This document shows positions 7,751 to 15,412 of a stretch of DNA of 64,000 nucleotides, in pieces. Numbering within the stretch: the stretch's first letter is position 1; each line of letters begins with the position of its first letter. The translations under genes and the position numbers were made by a program. This DNA comes from VXRN01 sp963664365 (GTDB lineage: Bacteria > Chloroflexota > Dehalococcoidia > Lucifugimonadales > UBA1123): NCBI GenBank assembly GCA_963664365.1, contig OY761144.1, forward strand, positions 1,674,001 to 1,738,000, written 5' to 3'. The notes beneath the pieces are model-generated. The model ran no database searches, was not told where the DNA came from, and saw only the letters and a list, made by a program, of their open reading frames with translations.

Positions 7751-9073
7751 CCGCCGCTCGCCCCACCACCTCTCCAACCGTTCCGACACCCGCGCCTCGT
7801 AACCCTGGTCCGACGGCGCGTAGTACCCGTCCTTGCCCACGCCGGGCGGCAGGTTCTCCGTGGGCGTGAAGTGCCCCTCGTGGTCGTGTACGTACTTGTA
7901 GTCCTTGCCGTAGCCCATGTCCTTCATCAGCGACGTTACCGCGTTCCGCAGGTGCAGCGGCACCGGAAAACTCGACGTCCGCTCCGCGTCCCGCATCGCC
8001 TCGTTGATCGCAAGGTATGCGCTGTTGCTCTTCGGCGCGGTCGCGAGGTAGATTGCGGCCTCAGAAAGCGGGATCCTGCCCTCCGGCATCCCGATAGACT
8101 GCACCGCGTGGTGCGCCGCCACCGCCATAGGCAGCGCGCCCGGATCGGCCAGCCCGATGTCCTCGGCCGCCAATATCACCATCCGCCGAGCGACGAACAT
8201 CGGGTCCTCCCCCGCGTTCAGCATCCGCGCGAGCCAGTAAACCGCCGCGTCCGGGTCCGACGACCTCACCGACTTGATGAACGCCGAGATCGTGTCATAG
8301 TGGCTGTCTCCGCCCTTGTCATAGACCCGCGCGCTCCGCTGCATCGCATCCTCGACCGCCGACGCCGTGACGACCCGTTCTCCGTCCGCCGCCGGGTTAG
8401 TGCCGTGTACCGCAAGCTCCAGCGTGTTGAGCGCGACCCTAGCGTCTCCGTTGCTCAGACCGACCAACGCGGCCCTAGCGTCCCCGTCCAGCGCCGGCTT
8501 CAGAAGTCCCAGTCCGCGCTCGCCGTCAGACATCGCCGAGTCGAGTATCCCGTCGATCTGCTCCGGCGTGAGCGCATTGAGCACATAGACCCGCGCGCGG
8601 GAGAGCAGGGGAGAGATGACCTCGAAAGACGGGTTCTCCGTCGTCGCCCCGATCAGCGTGACCGTCCCGTTCTCGACGTGCGGCAGGATCACGTCCTGCT
8701 GAGACTTGCTGAACCTGTGTATCTCGTCGATGAACAGCACAGTCCGCCGTCCGTGCATTCCCAGCCTGTCCCGCGCTTCGGACACGACGCGGCGCAGGTC
8801 CGCGACCCCGGACGCCACCGCGCTGATCCGCTCGAAGTGGGCATCGACCCTCGACGCTATCAGCGACGCCAGCGTCGTCTTCCCCGTTCCCGGCGGCCCC
8901 CACAAGATCAGCGACGGCACGTGCCCCGACTCTAGCGACCGCCGCAGCACCGTGCCCGGCCCGATGACGTGCTCCTGCCCCGCCAACTCCTCGACGCTTC
9001 TCGGACGCATCCGCTCCGCGAGCGGCGCCGCCGTTCGCAGGCTGTCTTCTGCGCTGTGGTCGAAAAGCGTCAT
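7736..9073 (-). CDS. rarA: Replication-associated recombination protein A (MgsA/WRNIP1-type AAA+ ATPase)
   Basis: A 445-residue AAA+ ATPase acting at stalled replication forks. Walker A GPPGTGKTT is at ~59-67 and Walker B LFIDEIHRF at ~110-118, followed by sensor-1 IGATTENPSF and the arginine finger region SPLLSRARVY. The C-terminal MgsA helical domain includes AVYWLARML and EDIGLADP; the zinc-free C terminus YKYVHDHEGHF is typical of the family. It lies 10 bp downstream of selA on the same strand, so the two may share a transcript. Confidence 0.92.
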   Translation of the reverse strand: MTLFDHSAEDSLRTAAPLAERMRPRSVEELAGQEHVIGPGTVLRRSLESGHVPSLILWGPPGTGKTTLASLIASRVDAHFERISAVASGVADLRRVVSEARDRLGMHGRRTVLFIDEIHRFSKSQQDVILPHVENGTVTLIGATTENPSFEVISPLLSRARVYVLNALTPEQIDGILDSAMSDGERGLGLLKPALDGDARAALVGLSNGDARVALNTLELAVHGTNPAADGERVVTASAVEDAMQRSARVYDKGGDSHYDTISAFIKSVRSSDPDAAVYWLARMLNAGEDPMFVARRMVILAAEDIGLADPGALPMAVAAHHAVQSIGMPEGRIPLSEAAIYLATAPKSNSAYLAINEAMRDAERTSSFPVPLHLRNAVTSLMKDMGYGKDYKYVHDHEGHFTPTENLPPGVGKDGYYAPSDQGYEARVSERLERWWGERRSAGG

Positions 9074-9083
9074 TTCAAAGATT

Positions 9084-10463
9084 TCAGTCCACTAGACCCC
9101 GAACCGCGCGCGCCACCGCCTCATCCTCATCCGGCAACGCCGTCCGCGGATCCAGCAGTACCCGGCCGTCCTCTATCCGTCCGATGACCGCATCCTCGCC
9201 CGACCTCAGCCGCCCCAGTACGTCATCCGGCCCCACGCCCAGCGTGGCGCAGTCGATACGAAGCGCAGCCGATGGCAGCGTCTCGCCCGGAAGACTCCCG
9301 CCGCCGATCGCCGACCTCGACTCGACCACCGACGCCCACTCCCAAGCATCGTCGCGCCACGCTTCCGCCCTCGCCGCCAGTTCCTCGACACGCGCGGAGA
9401 TCATCCGCCACACCGGAATCTTCTCCGTCGCCTGACCGTGAACGTAGTGCAGCATCGTCGCCGACAGCGCCGCCAGGCTCAGCTTGTCTATTCTCACCGC
9501 CCGCGCCAGCGGGTGACGCGCCGCCATATCCACGTACTCGCGCTTGCCGACGATGATTCCCGCCTGCGGACCTCCCAGCAGCTTGTCCCCCGAGAAGAAC
9601 CCCAGCGCGATCCCGGCGGCAAGGCTCTCCTGCGGCCTAGGCTCCGGGGCCAGCCCATACGGACGTGTATCCAGCAGGCAGCCGCTCCCCAGGTCGTGCA
9701 GAACCGGAACTCCCAGGTCGTCGCCCGCGGCGACCAACTCTTGAATAGTCGGCGCGTGCGTGAAGCCCATTACCTTGAAATTCGAGGCGTGGACCGCCAA
9801 AATCGCCCCCGTATTCTCCGTGATCGCCCGCCTGAAGTCCTCGACGTAAGTGCGGTTCGTCGTCCCGACCTCAACCAGCGTGGCCCCCGACTGTCTCAGC
9901 ACGTCCGGAATCCTGAACCCGCCGCCGATCTCCACCGCCTCCCCGCGCGAGACGATGACCTCCTTGCCAGCCGCCGCCGCCGCGAGTCCGAGCATCACCG
10001 CCGATGCGTTGTTGTTCACCACCAGCGCGGCCTCGGCCCCCGTCGCCCTGCATACAAGCTCCGACACCCGCGCCTGCCTCGACCCTCGCTTGCCCGTCTC
10101 AAGGTCCAACTCCAAGTCGCTGTATCCCGAACCCGCCTCCTCCACCGCCTCGAGACTCTCGCGGCTCAACGGCGCCCGACCCAAATTCGTATGCAGTATA
10201 ACCCCCGTCGCGTTCACCGCCCGGCGCGGCCAGCGGCGCCATGCCAAGTCGGCCCGCGCGCATACCGAGCGCGCAATATCCACCGCCGAGGGCGGCTCGG
10301 AACCTCTCGCGACCTCCGCCCGCGCATCGCTCAGCGCGTCGCGTACCAGTCCGACCACCGCCTCGTGCGAATAACGCTCCACAAGGGTACCGACATCCGG
10401 CTGGCCCAGCGCCTCGTTGACCGAGGGAATCGCCCTAAATCCTGATTTTCCTGCTTTCACCAT
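9084..10463 (-). CDS. selA: L-seryl-tRNA(Sec) selenium transferase
   Basis: PLP enzyme that converts Ser-tRNA(Sec) to Sec-tRNA(Sec) with selenophosphate. 459 residues from ATG 10463, where the protein starts MVKAGKSGFRAIPSVNEAL; the open frame extends upstream but without family similarity. Marks are NATGVILHTNLGRAPLS, the glycine-rich GGGFRIPDVLRQSG, EVGTTNRTYVEDF, LGSGCLLDTR and FFSGDKLLGGPQAG with the PLP lysine. Its presence implies that this organism decodes some UGA codons as selenocysteine. selB, selC and selD are not in the window; no selenoprotein is assured here, but see the gene at 31222. Confidence 0.93.
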   Translation of the reverse strand: MVKAGKSGFRAIPSVNEALGQPDVGTLVERYSHEAVVGLVRDALSDARAEVARGSEPPSAVDIARSVCARADLAWRRWPRRAVNATGVILHTNLGRAPLSRESLEAVEEAGSGYSDLELDLETGKRGSRQARVSELVCRATGAEAALVVNNNASAVMLGLAAAAAGKEVIVSRGEAVEIGGGFRIPDVLRQSGATLVEVGTTNRTYVEDFRRAITENTGAILAVHASNFKVMGFTHAPTIQELVAAGDDLGVPVLHDLGSGCLLDTRPYGLAPEPRPQESLAAGIALGFFSGDKLLGGPQAGIIVGKREYVDMAARHPLARAVRIDKLSLAALSATMLHYVHGQATEKIPVWRMISARVEELAARAEAWRDDAWEWASVVESRSAIGGGSLPGETLPSAALRIDCATLGVGPDDVLGRLRSGEDAVIGRIEDGRVLLDPRTALPDEDEAVARAVRGLVD

Positions 10464-10589
10464 GCGTAGATTATAGCGGATGGGACGGAGCGATTGCCGG
10501 CCATGCCGCGCGGCTTCCCAATCTTGAATCATCGTTCGCTCGCGGCTATTATACGCCGTGAAGTTTTGGTTTGGAGCGTGATCCAGTCG

Positions 10590-12053
10590 ATGGACGTGAC
10601 GAGATACCTCAGCCGCCCCAAGTCTCTGGATGCGGCCTTCCCGTGGATATTGGCCCTGCTGGCCGTCGGCTATGTGGCGTATCACTGGTCCAATCCGGTG
10701 GAGACAGTCACTGACAGCGGCAGTTATCTGGATTTCAACTCACTCCGAACGGCGACCTATCCCATATTTTTAGATCTGGTCACAGCCGTTTTCGGAACGG
10801 TGGACGCGGTTGCGAAGGCGCAGTTGGTCATAGCGGCGGGGACGTTCGCCTTTCTGGGCTGGAGTCTATACCGCGCTTTTGGCTCCGCCCTCTTTGCGCT
10901 TGCGCCGGTTGCTGCGCTGATTCTGCACCCTCAGATTGCCAGTTTTCATAGCGCAGTGATGACCGAATCTCTTTTCATCTCCTTATTGTGCTTGCTGATA
11001 GGCTTCTCTGCCTTGACGTCATCGAGGGATGGACTGTGGGGATGGACTGTGTCCGCGGCGCTGTCATGCGGCCTGGCTATAACGGTTCGACCGGCGGGCG
11101 TCAGCCTGCTGATAATCTGGCCCGTTCTGTTTTGGCTCATTTGGAGACGCCTTGACGGGCGGCGCGTAGTCCTCGCGGTGGCTGTGATAGCGCCTATCGC
11201 CCTCTGTCTGATAGTCGAGAACACGCTGTGGCATGCGTATCACGAGTCCTCGTCTCGTCCAAGCCTTGCCGACCGTCACCTGTTCGCCAAGGCGCTGATG
11301 GTCGAATCGGAGCCGTCGCTGTCCGACCCCGAGTTGGCGCGTCTCGCAGCCACGGGCCGTCTAGTGACCGCGCCCGCGCGGGAATTGATCGCCGACGCGC
11401 CTAGCCACTATGCCCAAGTCACGTTGCTATCTAACTTCGAGGGGGAGGTACAATGGTGGCGTGAACTTGACTCTGAGATAAACGAGATAGAGCGTCAACG
11501 AGGGATTAGTCAATCAGACGTTTTCGCTCAAGTAGGACGTACCGCGATGCTAAACGCGCCGCTCGCATGGATAGGCAACGCGCTCACACACTATTTCGGG
11601 CTTTGGTCTCGGGCATACGTCACCCCCGCAATCTACGAGGAATATCAAACCTACATTGAGAACGCGGAACCAAATCCCCTTGTGCCCAATGGGTTTTCCC
11701 GTAGCGCCGATCCTCTGAGTCCCATACAGCGGTTGTCGTCTAGCCTGATGGCTACAGGACTGCTAATCTCGACGCTGGCAGTGGGATTGGCAGCGTGGCA
11801 GCGACTTAGGCACGGCGACCCGGACGCTAGATTGGTCGTTGCCGCCGTATGCTGTCTGGCCATCCACACACATCTTCTGACTGCTGGTCTATTTGGCATA
11901 ATGGCGACGCGCTACGCGGTAGCAATGGGTCCATTCTTGGCCGTATGCGGGGTCCTATTGGCTAGTTGGACGATCGAGTACGCGCGCAACGCCGCGGCGG
12001 CACGTTTCCCGGCGTTGGCCGCGCCAAGACTCGGAGGAGGGCGTAGCCGATGA
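10590..12053 (+). CDS. Polytopic membrane protein, probable GT-C-fold glycosyltransferase
   Basis: 487 residues from ATG 10590 (GGAG at 10573-10576, rather distant); GTG 10578 is an alternative. About ten hydrophobic segments follow a short basic N terminus. The first extracytoplasmic loop carries TVTDSGSYLDF, an acidic D-x-G-x-Y type motif placed as in PMT/ArnT-like GT-C enzymes, and a second loop has HSAVMTESLF, resembling the conserved glutamate loop of the same fold. A lipid-linked sugar transferase role is inferred from topology only; donor and acceptor are unknown. It is divergent from selA. Its base composition is slightly lower in GC than its neighbours. Confidence 0.5.
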   Translation: MDVTRYLSRPKSLDAAFPWILALLAVGYVAYHWSNPVETVTDSGSYLDFNSLRTATYPIFLDLVTAVFGTVDAVAKAQLVIAAGTFAFLGWSLYRAFGSALFALAPVAALILHPQIASFHSAVMTESLFISLLCLLIGFSALTSSRDGLWGWTVSAALSCGLAITVRPAGVSLLIIWPVLFWLIWRRLDGRRVVLAVAVIAPIALCLIVENTLWHAYHESSSRPSLADRHLFAKALMVESEPSLSDPELARLAATGRLVTAPARELIADAPSHYAQVTLLSNFEGEVQWWRELDSEINEIERQRGISQSDVFAQVGRTAMLNAPLAWIGNALTHYFGLWSRAYVTPAIYEEYQTYIENAEPNPLVPNGFSRSADPLSPIQRLSSSLMATGLLISTLAVGLAAWQRLRHGDPDARLVVAAVCCLAIHTHLLTAGLFGIMATRYAVAMGPFLAVCGVLLASWTIEYARNAAAARFPALAAPRLGGGRSR

Positions 12054-12119
12054 CTTCCCACGCTCAGGCTGGTCGTACTGTTCCAGCGCTGCAACGCGGC
12101 GGCGGTGGCGGGCATCGAC

Positions 12120-12256
12120 ACCCCCCATCATCAACCCCATCCTGAATATCCCCCAATCCCGTAAATCCTGCTTCTGACCCTTGACATCCGCTCTAACGTA
12201 CCCTATCACTGAGAACAACAGTCCATTATGCACTCGCCACTATCCACTACCCACCA
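12120..12256 (+). promoter_or_regulatory. Conserved leader with sigma-70 promoter upstream of paralogue copy 1
   Basis: A block including CCCAATCCCGTAAATCCTG and TTCTGACCC is almost identical to 23328-23390, upstream of copy 2. It ends in TTGACA (12181-12186), a 17-base spacer and TATCAC (12204-12209). The AATCCTG-type sequence is a common dispersed motif, but its repeated placement at the same distance from paralogous genes marks a shared promoter region. Confidence 0.55.
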
Positions 12257-12706
12257 ATGACCACCACAACCCAACAGACCCCATCGAACCCCGCCCTCGA
12301 CTTCGCCGACGCCATCCGCGAGGAAACCGACAACGGTCTCGAACTCATCGAGATCCTACACGACATCGCCCAGGGCAACGACCAGAAGGCCACCGCCAAC
12401 GACCGCATCGCCGCCGCCACCATCCTAGCCGACAGAGGCTTGGGCAAATGCCCCAGGCAGACCGCCGTCACCGCCACCGAATCAGCGAAATCCGATAATC
12501 ACAAAAATCACAGTTCAGACAATCCCCGGCCCGACGCCGCCAACCCCCGACCCGTAACCCAAATCAAAGACACCCTGGACCAGGCCCTAGGCCCCGCCCC
12601 AACCGCCCAAAACCCCCTCTCCCTTGAGGAGGCGCTGTCTCATAGTTTCACGAGGTGTGCAGAGATTGAAGGCAGGGTGGGGCATGTGACGTGTGCTGAT
12701 CGGTAA
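12257..12706 (+). CDS. Unknown paralogous family protein, copy 1, C terminus replaced by IS sequence
   Basis: 149 residues; I do not recognise the family. Residues 1-75 match copy 2 (at 23421) almost residue for residue: an ALDFADAI helix, LELIEILHDIAQGN, then NDRIAAATILADRGLGK. A conserved linker PRPVTQIKDTLDQALG follows. After about residue 120 the coding sequence enters the CCCTCTCCC repeat and the left end of the IS1182 remnant, so the last ~25 residues (SHSFTRCAEIEGRVGHV) are IS-derived. Copy 2 continues for another 190 residues, so this copy is truncated. No clear ribosome-binding site precedes the ATG. Confidence 0.6.
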   Translation: MTTTTQQTPSNPALDFADAIREETDNGLELIEILHDIAQGNDQKATANDRIAAATILADRGLGKCPRQTAVTATESAKSDNHKNHSSDNPRPDAANPRPVTQIKDTLDQALGPAPTAQNPLSLEEALSHSFTRCAEIEGRVGHVTCADR

Positions 12707-13474
12707 ACTGGATGGAGTCGGCGAGTAGCGTGGCGTGGACGGGCCGTCAGCCGTAGCATCATGTGGCTGCATGTGGCTTCGATGGCGCCTTCAGACAGCG
12801 TGGATGTAGCCGTGGCGGGCCGATTTGAGGCTAATTCGGCAGCGTGGCAGCGCTCCACACCTTGTGGAGACTCTTGAGGTTGAACGCCGCGGCCAGCAGA
12901 CGCCACTCGGCAAGGACGTTCTCGCGACCTCGCAGCAGGAAGCGCCTGGCGCCGTGGTACTCCTTGAGGAGGCCGAACACAGGCTCGACCAGACCCTGAC
13001 GCCGCTTGTAGACCGACTTGGCAGACTCAGTAGACATCAACTCTCTGTGTCGTCTCAACTCCGGTTCATATTCGCTGATTCTTATGGAACGACCGTTATT
13101 GGAGGTGGTGCATTCTCCAAAGGCAGGACAGGCGCGGCAGAGCGCGCCTTCGGCCCTGTAGCGTCTGATTCTGTAGCCGTTCGCGTGTCTGGACGTGTCC
13201 TTGTATGTGAGTCGTTGATTATTCGGGCATAGATACGTGTCTGTCTGGGAGTCGTATGTGAAGTGGTCCTTGTGGTATGGAGAGCGGCGCCTGCGCTTAT
13301 GGGTGTCTGGCATGAGCACGCGGTGTCCGGATGACGCGCAGGCGGCAGAAGCCACCCCTGTTCCCGATTGAAGTCCCGAAATGGCATTCCTCTACTCCTT
13401 CCGCAAATACGACAACACAAACTTACTCCTGTGCCTCTCTCTTTTCAATGCGGCAGCCTACTTATGAGACAGCC
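12632..13474 (-). mobile_element. Internally deleted IS1182-family insertion sequence
   Basis: The ~840-bp element is bounded by the inverted ends CTGTCTCATA (12635-12644) and TATGAGACAG (13463-13472). It has landed inside a CCCTCTCCC-type dispersed repeat, whose halves lie at 12613-12628 and 13476-13502. Both ends survive, but the transposase has lost its middle. No clear target duplication is visible. IS1182 elements are normally about twice this long, so this copy cannot move by itself, although a related transposase could still act on its ends. Confidence 0.75.
12831..13387 (-). pseudogene. Transposase remnant, IS1182 family
   Basis: The start (ATG 13387, MPFRDFNREQGWLLPP) matches the N terminus of IS1182-type DDE transposases. 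After about 15 codons it jumps, in another frame, to the C-terminal part. That part has YLCPNNQRLTY, CRACPAFGECT (zinc-like cysteines) and ELRRHRELMSTE, then GLVEPVFGLLKEYHGARRFLLRG and AAFNLKSLHKV. About 250-300 residues, including the first catalytic aspartates, are missing; the junction is near 13345. The family is clear; the protein cannot be active. Confidence 0.8.
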
Positions 13475-13513
13475 TCCAAGGGAGAGGGTTAGGGTGAGGG
13501 TGAATACCCATCC

Positions 13514-13534
13514 ACCTACCAATCTGACACAGCC
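13514..13534. repeat. Dispersed IS1182-like end module (ACCTACCAATCTGACACAGCC)
   Basis: One of five related ends. Others lie at 17623-17642, 24504-24524, 56107-56126 and 59631-59650, with consensus CCTACYAATCTGRSACAGC. In reverse it reads GCTGTGTCAGATTGGTAGG, close to the right end of the IS remnant (GCTGTCTCATAAGTAGG). It follows the right half of the CCCTCTCCC repeat. Confidence 0.6.
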
Positions 13535-13568
13535 TCTGAGGAGAGAAGCCTCGACCAGCGAGTGGGTC

Positions 13569-13898
13569 TTACTCCGATACGATAGCTTCCAGGTCCGCGC
13601 TGGTGGTGTGTCCGAACATTGCGCTGGTCGTGAAGTTTGCCGCCGCTCCGCCATTCCAGTACGCAGCGCTGGACTCACGCTTCCCGGTCACCTTTTCCAA
13701 GGCCGCATTTCTCAGAAATGTTGAAGTGGGGATGCCGGCAGCCTCGGCCTTCCGAGCGATCCTGTCGAAGTCATCGCTGTGCAGCCGGACTGAAACCACA
13801 ACGCTGCCGCGCTTTACCGCTGGCCGCCTCTCGGCTGATTCGAGATCCCAGTCGTCCCCGGTATCTTCCGGACGGTTTGTGTCAACTTCCTGTGTCAT
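13569..13898 (-). CDS. Ribbon-helix-helix (CopG-like) antitoxin-type protein, orphan
   Basis: 109 residues from ATG 13898, with GGGAG nine bases upstream; the TTG at 13907 leaves no room for that site. The middle reads VVVSVRLHSDDFDRIARKAEA, then AGIPTSTFLRNAALEKV, which is a ribbon-helix-helix fold of the kind found in type II antitoxins and DNA-binding repressors. The N terminus is acidic and disordered; the C-terminal ~45 residues are not recognised and could bind a toxin. Downstream on the same strand lies only the repeat/IS junction and upstream no toxin gene is seen, so it is either an orphan or has lost its partner to the insertion. Confidence 0.65.
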   Translation of the reverse strand: MTQEVDTNRPEDTGDDWDLESAERRPAVKRGSVVVSVRLHSDDFDRIARKAEAAGIPTSTFLRNAALEKVTGKRESSAAYWNGGAAANFTTSAMFGHTTSADLEAIVSE

Positions 13899-13983
13899 CA
13901 GATTCAACTCCCAATTGACAATCCGCCTACGTCAGACTACATTGTAAACTCAGTCATACCATAGTAGTACAACGAGGTGAGGG

Positions 13984-14451
13984 ATGCAAGAAATCGACCA
14001 GATCATCGATACTCGGATCAGCGTAGAGTGGCTGATCCTGGCCGACGCCGCGGAAGTGACCGGAGGAAAGCTGTATCTGCTCGGCGGAGGTTGGGACCGC
14101 CTGACGGTCAATTCGCTCCCGGCCCGCCGAAATCTGGCCGTCGCTCTGGCGTTTCGGGTGCCGTGGCACGAGACCAACAGGCGGCACACGTTCCAACTCG
14201 ACCTGAACGACGATGGCGGAGGCTCGGTCGCCAGCGTGGAGGGCGAGCTTGAGGTCGGCAGGCCGCCCGGCATTCCCCAAGGGCAGCCTCAGATTACGCA
14301 ACTGGTCGTGAACGTCGAGGCGGCGTTCGAGAGTCTGGGTACCTATGTCATCACCGCCCGCGTAAACCGGCAGGAGGAGCGTTCGATCAGGTTCAACGTC
14401 GTTGCCGGCCCGGGACTTTCCCAATCGTCTAGTCCGGATTCGGGCGTCTGA
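13984..14451 (+). CDS. DUF6941 family protein
   Basis: 155 residues, ATG 13984 preceded by GAGGTGAGGG. The N-terminal half has the family pattern: a WLILADAAEV strand, then GGKLYLLGGGWDRLTV. A beta-rich body follows (LAVALAFRVPWHETN, HTFQLDLND, VEAAFESLGTYVITARVN, RSIRFNVV). DUF6941 proteins are small all-beta cytoplasmic proteins common in Actinobacteriota and Chloroflexota, and their function is unknown. No operon partner is evident: the next gene is convergent. Confidence 0.7.
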   Translation: MQEIDQIIDTRISVEWLILADAAEVTGGKLYLLGGGWDRLTVNSLPARRNLAVALAFRVPWHETNRRHTFQLDLNDDGGGSVASVEGELEVGRPPGIPQGQPQITQLVVNVEAAFESLGTYVITARVNRQEERSIRFNVVAGPGLSQSSSPDSGV

Positions 14452-14468
14452 GCATCCACCGAGGTAGG

Positions 14469-15008
14469 TCACTGCGTCCCGGCTAGAGGGAAGAACACGA
14501 ACCAGAGCGGAAGAATGAACAGTCCCCAGAACCAGCCGACGGCGGTCGCTATGACGGCCTTCCACCAATCGACGCCATGGCCGTGCTTGACCGCGACTGT
14601 GGCCGCCGCCAGAGGCCAGCCCAGACCCGCGACCAGCGCGACGGACCCAAGAATCGCAACGTCGAGCAGTAGCCAGAGCGCAAGGGGAGCGTAACATACT
14701 CCGATGCAGCGCACGGTCGCTCGGAACCCGGCTTCGACGCCGAACAGCAGCTTGACCAACAGCCAGACGAACACCGCCCACAAGAACCAACCCGTGAACG
14801 TTGTCGAGATCGCGACGAAGAGGCTGTAGTTCCTATCGGCAGCGGTCTCTGGGCCTGATTGCGCGTACCAGACGCCCAGTCCGAATCCGAGCGCCCCAAT
14901 CAGCACGGACAGCAGCGCGTGGAACGTCGTCTCCCGACGCTCCCTGAGCTCTTCGTATATGCTGCCGTCGAGCAGCGCGGCGCGGATGGTGAATCTGAAC
15001 ATTGTCAC
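14469..15008 (-). CDS. Yip1-like polytopic membrane protein
   Basis: 179 residues. GTG 15008 is preceded at eight bases by AAGGAG; ATG 15002 is an alternative. A cytoplasmic N terminus with YEELRERRETTFHALL is followed by five hydrophobic segments, beginning SVLIGALGFGLGVW and including FLWAVFVWLLVKLLFG and YAPLALWLLLDVAIL. The pattern (first helix, soluble loop, then TFTGWFLWA with a following helical bundle) resembles Yip1-domain membrane proteins. These are of unknown function in bacteria. It stands alone between convergent and divergent neighbours. Confidence 0.55.
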   Translation of the reverse strand: MTMFRFTIRAALLDGSIYEELRERRETTFHALLSVLIGALGFGLGVWYAQSGPETAADRNYSLFVAISTTFTGWFLWAVFVWLLVKLLFGVEAGFRATVRCIGVCYAPLALWLLLDVAILGSVALVAGLGWPLAAATVAVKHGHGVDWWKAVIATAVGWFWGLFILPLWFVFFPLAGTQ

Positions 15009-15128
15009 TGCGGCGTCTCCTTAGCCACACGATTCTAGGCTCAACACCGCAGCCGGTCAAATCTCAAGCACTGACAACAGGCGGTCAAGGGGTGTAGAAT
15101 CTCCAACGTCATCTGTGGAGGTCGTCCA

Positions 15129-15392
15129 TTGGAACAGCCCGACGCCCTTATACTGACCGGAATCGGAATCGGTACCGCGTTCGTGGTGCTGATGCTGCTG
15201 TTGGCGTCCGTCTTCGTTATCAGGTTGATTACATGGCTCGTGGGAAAGTGGGCAGGCCGAAACGACCCGCCCGCCGAAGACCCTCCCGATCCGGAGATGC
15301 GCAACCGAGCCGCCGCGGCGTCCGCGGCCGTGACCGCACTCATACACTCCCGCCCACGTCTCGGCCTGACCGACGATAGGGCAGAGGAATAG
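15129..15392 (+). CDS. Na+-translocating decarboxylase gamma-subunit-like (OadG family)
   Basis: 87 residues from TTG 15129, with GGAGG at 15117-15121. One N-terminal membrane helix (GIGTAFVVLMLLLASVFVIRL) is followed by a short basic, proline-rich tail ending in a segment with AAAASAAVTALIHS, which resembles the tail of OadG/MmdD subunits. These small subunits anchor the decarboxylase complex to the membrane. It is 20 bp upstream of the beta-subunit gene, and the pair forms an operon with the biotin carrier gene. The family is low in sequence information, so the call rests mainly on topology plus position. Confidence 0.7.
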   Translation: MEQPDALILTGIGIGTAFVVLMLLLASVFVIRLITWLVGKWAGRNDPPAEDPPDPEMRNRAAAASAAVTALIHSRPRLGLTDDRAEE

Positions 15393-15412
15393 AGAGGAAG
15401 GTCCGAGCGCAT

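Noticed and set aside
7871..8935. 354-codon plus-strand frame opposite rarA
   Set aside because: Antisense Arg-rich frame with no domain; rarA is complete with Walker motifs.
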